A program made the translations under genes and the position numbers. A stretch of 64,000 nt of DNA from assembly GCA_032158295.1 (NCBI GenBank), contig CM063249.1:1334501-1398500 (forward strand). The letters are read 5' to 3'. The notes under the pieces were generated by a model. That model was given only the letters and a program-made list of their open reading frames with translations. It made no database searches and had not been told where the DNA came from. Origin of the DNA: Pycnopodia helianthoides. Lineage: Eukaryota; Echinodermata; Asteroidea; Forcipulatida; Asteriidae. Positions 58,561 to 64,000 of this stretch are shown here, one piece after another (position 1 is the stretch's first letter; every line of letters starts with the position of its first letter).

Positions 58561-59747
58561 TTGCTTCCGATAATCCACGCAAAAGCGCTTCGTCCCATCC
58601 TTTTTCTTGACAAGTACCACATTGGCAGCCCAAGGACTGCTGGATGGTACAATTTTATCCTCCTTAAGTAACTCCTGCACCTGCCTTGTAACCTCCTCTT
58701 GCTCAACTGTGGGAAACCTTCTCGGTCTCTCCCTAATTGGCCTTGCATCTCCTGTATCGATGTGATGTTTTACACGTTCGGTGTGTCCTATGTCTCCACT
58801 TCCTTTAGAAAAGATGTCCTGGTAGTCACATAGTAGCCTTGCTATTTCACTATGGTAATCCTTTGCTACTCCGGCTATACTCCTTGAGTACAAATCTTCC
58901 AAATGTAACGGTAGCCGTTCAATCCGCTCTTTGGCAAGTGCCATATCAGACTCCTGGACATCCCTGCCCTCCACCGGGGTGAGAAATCCTGCTACACTGC
59001 CTCCCTTTACTACACAAGTCCCTCGTCCTGGGTTGAAGACACGAATAGGGAGCATTTCCTCTTCAGGTTTTACCAACAGCCTTGCCACTATCAGTCCTCT
59101 ATTCGCCAAATCGGTAGCCTCTGCTGGCTCCATTACTCCAAGCCCTGTAAATTTTCGTGATACTCGTCCTGTAACGAGGGCTTCATGCCCCGGAGGCACC
59201 TCAGTTGTTTTCTCCACTATCACTCGGGCACAAACGTTTGCACCCTGTTGATTTTGACACATTATTCTTTCCCCATTAAGGGTCAACACCAAGTCCTTGA
59301 AATCTAGTCGTCCATTTGTTGGCAGGAGATAGTCCATTCCTAAGATTCCCTCAAGATCCAACTTCGCAAATATCACCTGTACTGGAAGGGTTGTCCTGCC
59401 GACCTGAATCTCTATCGAGGCCCCGCCTATTGTCTCTATGGAGCTACCATCCGCCCCGTACAAACTTGCTCCCCTTGTATTCTGTGTAGGTTTCCCTTCT
59501 GGTGACATCTTATAGTAAACCGCTGCTGATAGCACTGTGTTTGACGCACCTGTGTCAATTAACATTTGTGTTTTGACCCCTCTCACTCGAGCGGGTACAT
59601 ATAGCCCTGCCATATTCAAACTCTTCCCGGAGGGTGTTATCCCCTGGTTGTACATTCCTAGCATTGGCCCTCCTTGGAGGTGTCTTTCTGTCCTTCCTCC
59701 TCTTCCAGCCTTCCCTTGGGCCTCAGGGTTGGCTGGGTGGCGTTTCC
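58558..59747 (-). pseudogene. pol segment 1: aspartic protease and RT N-terminus
   Basis: An open frame to a stop at 58558. The protease active-site motif is DTGASNTVLS, the flap/second motif region ends ILGMDYL, and the RT fingers begin near PIRERPRRFP with WAANVVLVKKKDGTKRFC. It is truncated in the middle of RT by a one-base shift. Confidence 0.9.
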
Positions 59748-60886
59748 CGACTGCTGGTTTCTCCCCTTCCTCGGTTCGGTACATTCCCTCGCAAAGTGAC
59801 CCTTTGCGCCACAGTTGAAACAGATAAATTCTGTATTTGTCCTTCCTCGTTGGACAGCAGACCGGTAATCCTTTCTAGGCTTTGAAAGATCCTCCAGCAT
59901 GGACTGCATTCTTCCTAAAGCCTTAGACATGCACTCCTGCGTTTCCCTTATTTCTCCCTTAAGGCTCTGCAAGGAGACTACATCATCTCCTGCAAGGACC
60001 CTGACAACCTTTCTCATCTTTCCATTGGTTCTATGTTCCTCCGTCCGAAGGAAACTTTCTGTCTGTAATGCAGCCCTGATGGAATCATCCAAGGTGGCTG
60101 GTTTTGTCCGGAAAATTCCTTCTCTTACCTCCCGGTCTTTCACGGCATCCATAAAATGCCCCTTAGCCAGACGTTCTCGGCTATCATCAGAAAACTCCGG
60201 GTAGGCTAAGGCTGAGAGTTCCCTGATAACTGTCCCCAGTTCCTGAAGGGTCTCTGTTTCACCCTGCCTGCGGTGTCTAAGCTCCATCATGTGAAAGTCC
60301 GCCTGTTGTCCAGGACCAAATCTCTGCTCAAAAGACAAAGCATCAAATCTTTTAACGAGGATTTCTTTCCCTCAGGCTGGCAACCCAGAACCTTTAATGC
60401 CTGCCCCTGGAGGCTGGCAGCAAGGAACACTTCCGCCCGCTCATCGCTCCAGGCGTTTGCCACGCAGCATGCTCGAAAATGAGCCTTATAATCCTTCCAG
60501 GGAACCTTCCCATTAAAACGATCTGGGCAAATATTCGGCTTGCGAAGTCTGTCGTCTTTGCGACTAGTAGTAGTCGTTTCCCCATCAAACTCTGTGTCTG
60601 CAATTGTGTTTGCAGGAGTAAACCCTACTCCTGAAGTGTTCCGAAGTGTACTTGACACCATGGGACTGGGTGTGTGCAGAAACAATTCCGGTGTAAGGGT
60701 TTCAACGGCCCTGTCTGACTTGTGCTTCTCTTCCGATCCCTTCTGCTGCAATCGCATCCTCCGCAGCTCCTCCTCCATGGTTTTCCTTGCCCCAACAGCG
60801 TCCACCACCATAGTTTCGGCTCTCTCAATCTCCATCCTCAGTACTGCAAGTTCCTCCTCCATAGCCTTTGAGTCCACCTGTTCCAT
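59658..60886 (-). pseudogene. gag: capsid and CCHC nucleocapsid (one frameshift)
   Basis: It starts at ATG 60886 (MEQVDSKAMEEELAVL), a charged helical N-terminus likely to form a coiled coil. A capsid-like region follows (PNICPDRFNGKVPWKDYKAH, ...). The C-terminus has one zinc knuckle CFNCGAKGHFARECT (CX2CX4HX4C) and a basic tail. A one-base shift near 60350-60375 separates the two halves. The second half stays open to 59658 and overlaps pol by about 90 nt. Gag would form the virus-like particle and bind the element RNA. Confidence 0.88.
59709..59748 (-). promoter_or_regulatory. -1 ribosomal frameshift signal between gag and pol
   Basis: The slippery heptamer G GGA AAC lies in the gag frame at 59748-59742. 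After a 5-nt spacer, CCAGCC pairs with GGCTGG and, inside an AA/AA bulge, CCCT pairs with AGGG, forming a two-tier stem-loop. Slipping back one base enters the protease frame exactly. GGGAAAC is a known retroviral slippery site. The gag stop is at 59658. Confidence 0.85.
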
Positions 60887-60934
60887 TTTCGTCAATTCCA
60901 AATAAAAACTGTTCCTCCACAAAGTCACACCTTA

Positions 60935-60952
60935 ATCCCACTTCTGACACCA
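60935..60952 (-). promoter_or_regulatory. Primer-binding site, tRNA-Leu type
   Basis: One base after the 5' LTR the minus strand reads TGGTGTCAGAAGTGGGAT. Its complement ATCCCACTTCTGACACCA matches the 3' end of animal tRNA-Leu (...ATCCCACTCCTGACACCA) apart from one base. Confidence 0.8.
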
Positions 60953-60953
60953 A

Positions 60954-61680
60954 TGTGGCGAATCCAGTCCTTGTCGGCACCAGCGCAGGCAAGCGGCAGG
61001 GGGAGGGGGGTCTAGAACCCTAATTGGACTCACTGACTCAAAGGAGTAAAAGAATGAAACCTAGTTCCTGGTACAAGGCAGATCCTTTTATTGGTTTATA
61101 ATGATTTAATACAGTTTAGTGATTTAAGGCAGTGCAAAGTCCTTAAGGTAAAAGATTGTCACTTAAGGCAAATCCAAATCACTGGAGGCAAGTAAATATC
61201 AGTTAAGTCAAATACAGATCACTGGAGGTAAATAAATATCACTGGATGTAATATTTGATGCCTAAAGGGCCTAATGGTATCTCAGAAGGGAATTTCTTGT
61301 ATCCTTACAAGAGACTTATTAACAACGAACAAGGATCTCCTTAAGGAAGTTGATTGGTGAATGTCTCGGTACTCGTTATTAATACTTAATGCAAGATAAA
61401 TGCAATATAACCTACCCCCAACGTTTACACAGCAATAGTCACTATCACAGACGCTACTATCCTCTAACAGCCCTGCTGCCACGGACGCTTCCACTCTCTA
61501 AGCGGATCCCACACTCTAGCTACATCCGGCCACTAGCGTCGCTCAACATCAACTGCCCGCTAGCACTCGCACACGGCAGCATCACGCAATGCCCAGCGGC
61601 TACTACCGCGCATGCTCCCACGCCAATTGCGCCTAATCGCGCGCCAAGGAGCGCCAACCATGGGGTACCATTTCGTTACA
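60954..61680 (-). repeat. 5' LTR (right copy)
   Basis: 727 bp, TGTAACG...GCCACA on the minus strand. It lacks the about 65-bp block of the other LTR, but has an extra about 40-bp tandem duplication near 61201-61241 and a different stretch near 61490-61530. CATTATAAACC and AATAAA (61092-61087) could be TATA box and polyadenylation signal. The upstream part is GC-rich. Confidence 0.93.
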
Positions 61681-62729
61681 GTATTGTACACTTTTGGTAA
61701 CAGCTCAAAATCAGTGTCCACCATTGTGTGATTCAACATATGCATGAACAAACAAACCTGTGAAAGTTTGAGCTCAATTGGTCATCGAGGTCACGAGAAA
61801 ATAGTGAAAAGAGATCTTATTTGTTTTCTGTTTTTCAAATTATCGCGCGCGATAATTACTATTGTTTTACTCGTTTCTCAGAAACGATAGCATTTTAGGC
61901 AGAACTATTTTAAGGAACCCTTTCTACCATTACTTACTTTAAATCATGAAAGTTATGGTGAATCTGTGAACATTGTGTTTTTCGATCTTACCAATGGTGT
62001 ACAGGGCCTTTAAAGGAACATTACAGAATTGGTTTTTGCTAACAAAACAGTTATTGTCACTGCACTTTATGTAATCCACCATGCATAAACTGACAAACCT
62101 GTAGAAGTTTGAGCTCAATTGGTCATCGAGGTCACGAGAAAATAGTGAAAAGAGATCTTATGTGTTTTCTGTTTTTTCAAATTATCGCGCGCGATAATTA
62201 CTATTGTTTTACTCGTTTCTCAGAAACGATAGCATTTTAGGCAGAACTATTTTAAGGAACCCTTTCTACCATTACTTACTTTAAATCATGAAAGTTATGT
62301 GTGAATCTGTGAACATTGTGTTTTTCGATCTTACCAATGGTGTACAGGGCCTTTAAAGGAACATTACAGAATTGGTTTTTGCTAACAAAACAGTTACTGT
62401 CACTGCACTTTATGTAATCCACCATGCATAAACTGACAAACCTGTAGAAGTTTGAGATCGATTGGCCATCTGGGTCACGAGAAAATAGTGAAAACCGATT
62501 ACACATTTGCATGAAATCATAAATCATATATTCAACAAATGAATAAAACGCTCACTGAGCGATAAACTCCAATCGGAATTTTTTTTTTATTCATTTCTCA
62601 TCAAATATGGCATTTCAGACAGAAATATTTCAAGGGATGTTTTCTACTATCATCATCATTAGACTGTGTAAGTTGTATGTAAATATTTTACAAGTTTTTT
62701 TTATTACCAATTCTGTAATGTTCCTTTAA
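61681..62729. repeat. Head-to-tail array of three related MITEs
   Basis: Units begin near 61681 (partial, cut by the LTR element), 62011 and 62354. The last ends CCAATTCTGTAATGTTCCTTT at about 62729. Units share GTTTGAGCTCAATTGGTCAT / GAGAAAATAGTGAAAA. The first two also share the 20-bp palindrome AATTATCGCGCGCGATAATT and CGTTTCTCAGAAACG. The third matches the single copy at 7138-7530. Confidence 0.88.
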
Positions 62730-62814
62730 AAACAACAACAACACCCATTGCTAAAGAAAGAGAACGGGAGCTGGGTACACCTGAGGAGGCATGCTGGGTA
62801 GTCTTGGTTCCTTT

Positions 62815-62868
62815 GCACCGAAATGGATCAATTCCAACAACGCACCGAAATGGATCAATTCCAACAAC
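62815..62868. repeat. 27-bp tandem duplication
   Basis: GCACCGAAATGGATCAATTC plus CAACAAC occurs twice in direct succession without a mismatch. Confidence 0.95.
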
Positions 62869-63107
62869 AGAGGGCGTCACTATCCCTGGTTCTTACAGCC
62901 AGTCGTCAAACCGCGACAAATTCAAGAAAAAGTGCGCCCTCTGTCGGGTTATCACGAGTATGAGATAGTGACGTCTTGGACCAAGACTACATGCTGGGCA
63001 GCCGTGTCCCCCCAAAATAAGATTAAAATGTAATCAAGAATAGAAGTTAATCCAGTGATGTTTGCGGAGACACCGTGTCTACATAAACATCTCTCTGTGA
63101 GTTGTGA

Positions 63108-63262
63108 TGGTTTTGAAAAGAGCCGGTGATTTGGACAACTCAGCATTTCAATCAGCTTGCACTGTTTCAAGTCTTCAGGAAAAATGAACACGATTCACCT
63201 GAAGAGGATCGAAACGTCGAGTTTGCTAAACACCGGTTCTTTTCGAAATCACCACATCTAAT
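63108..63262. repeat. Inverted repeat with a common dispersed motif
   Basis: TTTTGAAAAGAGCCGGTGA is answered by CACCGGTTCTTTTCGAAAT. The inner GAAGAGGATCGAAACGTCGA resembles a motif found in many marine-invertebrate dispersed repeats. Family unknown. Confidence 0.5.
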
Positions 63263-63384
63263 AAGTAATAGAGAGAGTGTTCTGTACATGGTGTCTCCGC
63301 CAACCCCACTGGGTTGTATTTCCATCATTCAAAGTTTCAAATCCTAATAAATAGCAGCCTCCATGTGGTGACACACGTGTTTGC

Positions 63385-63600
63385 GCGTTGTTGTTGTTGT
63401 TGTTTTGATTTGCTTTTGTTTTTTCTGTCTGTCTTGTTGTGGGGTTTGTTTGCTTTTTTGGGGGGGAGCGATTGTTTGTTGTTGTTGTTGTTGTTTTTGT
63501 GTTATGTTGTTGTTTGCTGGGGTGTGTGTGTGGTTGTTGTTGTTGTTGTTGTTTTGGGGTTTTTTTTGGGGGGGGGTTAGAGGGGGCTAGAGGGAGGGGG
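63385..63600. repeat. (GTT)n microsatellite and G-rich tract
   Basis: Repeated GTTGTTGTTGTT blocks alternate with T and G runs. The overlapping ORFs (poly-Val, poly-Cys, poly-Leu) are artefacts of the repeat. Confidence 0.9.
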
Positions 63601-64000
63601 GAAAAACATGATTGTCATCACCGAAATCGAATGGAAGCAGTCTTGAAAGATATTAACATATTGAGATATTTGACTACACCCTGGTATTTTAAATGTACAA
63701 GTATGTACATGTGGAAAATAATTTTTTATAATGTATATATAATTAAATTAGGCAACAATTTATAGCTTATTACAATCAATACACCAAGTAATCTATTTAG
63801 TTAATATGATATATAGTTTATAGGGTCCTCTCGGTTATTTTTGGCATATAAGCAGCCAATTTAAACGTAACATTATTCTATTTTGAGAAGTGAATCCATA
63901 GGAAAATAGAATGGTCTGGGGATCACAGAGGGAGTCGTTGTTTTTAACCCTAGCATGAGTAAAAGCAGTAAAAATTTGTTTTATAACACCCAATACGATA
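63601..64000. other. Gene-free end of window
   Basis: AT-rich DNA without recognisable coding, RNA or repeat boundary. Confidence 0.4.

Larger units (their letters stand above)
55739..59747 (-). pseudogene. pol: protease, RT, RNase H, integrase (broken)
   Basis: Reached from gag by -1 frameshifting at 59742-59748. The domain order is aspartic protease (LIDTGAS and ILGMDYL), RT (FCVDYRK, then LDLASGYWQV, PFGLCNAP and the catalytic YLDD), RNase H (LDTDAS, TDH, ADSLSRRP), and integrase with a His/Cys N-terminal zinc region ending CDLC, the D-D-E core (MDIVGPF, HTDQGRNF, DGMVERFNRT) and a GPY/F module (WEGPYFI). Breaks as read: frameshift near 58560 after VDYRK, frameshift near 58255 just after YLDD, in-frame TAG at 57177-57175 between RNase H and integrase, frameshift near 56060 after GPY/F. 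The C-terminal tail ends at 55739. All catalytic motifs remain recognisable, so decay is recent or the shifts are sequencing errors. Confidence 0.92.
53513..61680 (-). mobile_element. Ty3/gypsy-type LTR retrotransposon with extra zinc-finger ORF
   Basis: An 8168-bp element on the minus strand: 5' LTR (61680-60954), primer-binding site, gag, -1 frameshift signal, protease-RT-RNase H-integrase, a third ORF with C2H2 fingers, polypurine tract, 3' LTR (54242-53513). Integrase after RNase H and the GPY/F module place it in the Ty3/gypsy group. Four frameshifts and one stop break gag-pol, so this copy cannot move on its own as sequenced, unless the breaks are assembly errors. The 5-bp flanks (ATTAT left, GTATT right) do not match, so target duplication is lost or the copy is recombinant. 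Confidence 0.95.

Noticed and set aside
63314..63765. ORFs rich in Val, Cys and Leu
   Set aside because: They are translations of a (GTT)n and G-run microsatellite.

Overview
This is a window of animal nuclear DNA. It is AT-rich and intron-bearing, packed with tRNA-derived SINE pieces, MITEs, foldback elements, tandem arrays and retroelements. It has no operons and no bacterial-type gene packing. The dense AGGCCTA motifs, the SINE body style and the gypsy element suggest a marine invertebrate deuterostome, most likely an echinoderm. That assignment is inference from sequence style, not from a marker gene.

Only one cellular gene can be supported. It is a six-exon gene on the minus strand (coding span 13311-20991) for a 333-residue fold-type II PLP enzyme of the serine racemase / serine-threonine dehydratase family. 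All five introns are phase 0 and every splice junction can be placed. Several residues that contact substrate or the PLP ring nitrogen in mammalian serine racemase are replaced, so the true substrate is open. Three introns carry MITE or foldback insertions within about 10-40 bp of an exon edge.

Layout: 1-13300 is gene-poor DNA with SINE remnants, a 62-bp tandem repeat split by an insertion, a MITE, one unassigned ORF (8041-8382) and a tRNA-like sequence inside an inverted repeat. 13300-21012 is the racemase-like gene. 21100-22600 is a decayed LINE with RT motifs. 23406-30793 is a 7.4-kb element with about 1.1-1.2-kb terminal inverted repeats and an AGAT target duplication; a second element (about 25224-29470) is nested inside it and holds two higher-order tandem arrays. 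30803-48045 is a 17-kb patchwork of direct and inverted copies of one unclassified repeat family. Its units repeatedly pair an ETS-like CCGGAAGT next to AGGTCA with a CRE-type TGACGTCA palindrome. 48239-50119 holds nested TIR elements. 52926-53160 is a LINE 3' end.

53513-61680 is an 8.2-kb Ty3/gypsy LTR retrotransposon on the minus strand: LTRs, tRNA-Leu-type primer site, gag with a CCHC knuckle, a textbook -1 frameshift signal, protease, RT, RNase H and integrase with a GPY/F module. An additional intact 369-codon ORF with two C2H2 zinc fingers sits in the envelope position, directly behind a good splice acceptor. Gag and pol are broken by four frameshifts and one stop, whereas this third ORF is open. 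61681-62729 is a head-to-tail MITE array, and the window ends in microsatellites. The most unusual item is the zinc-finger third ORF of the LTR element.
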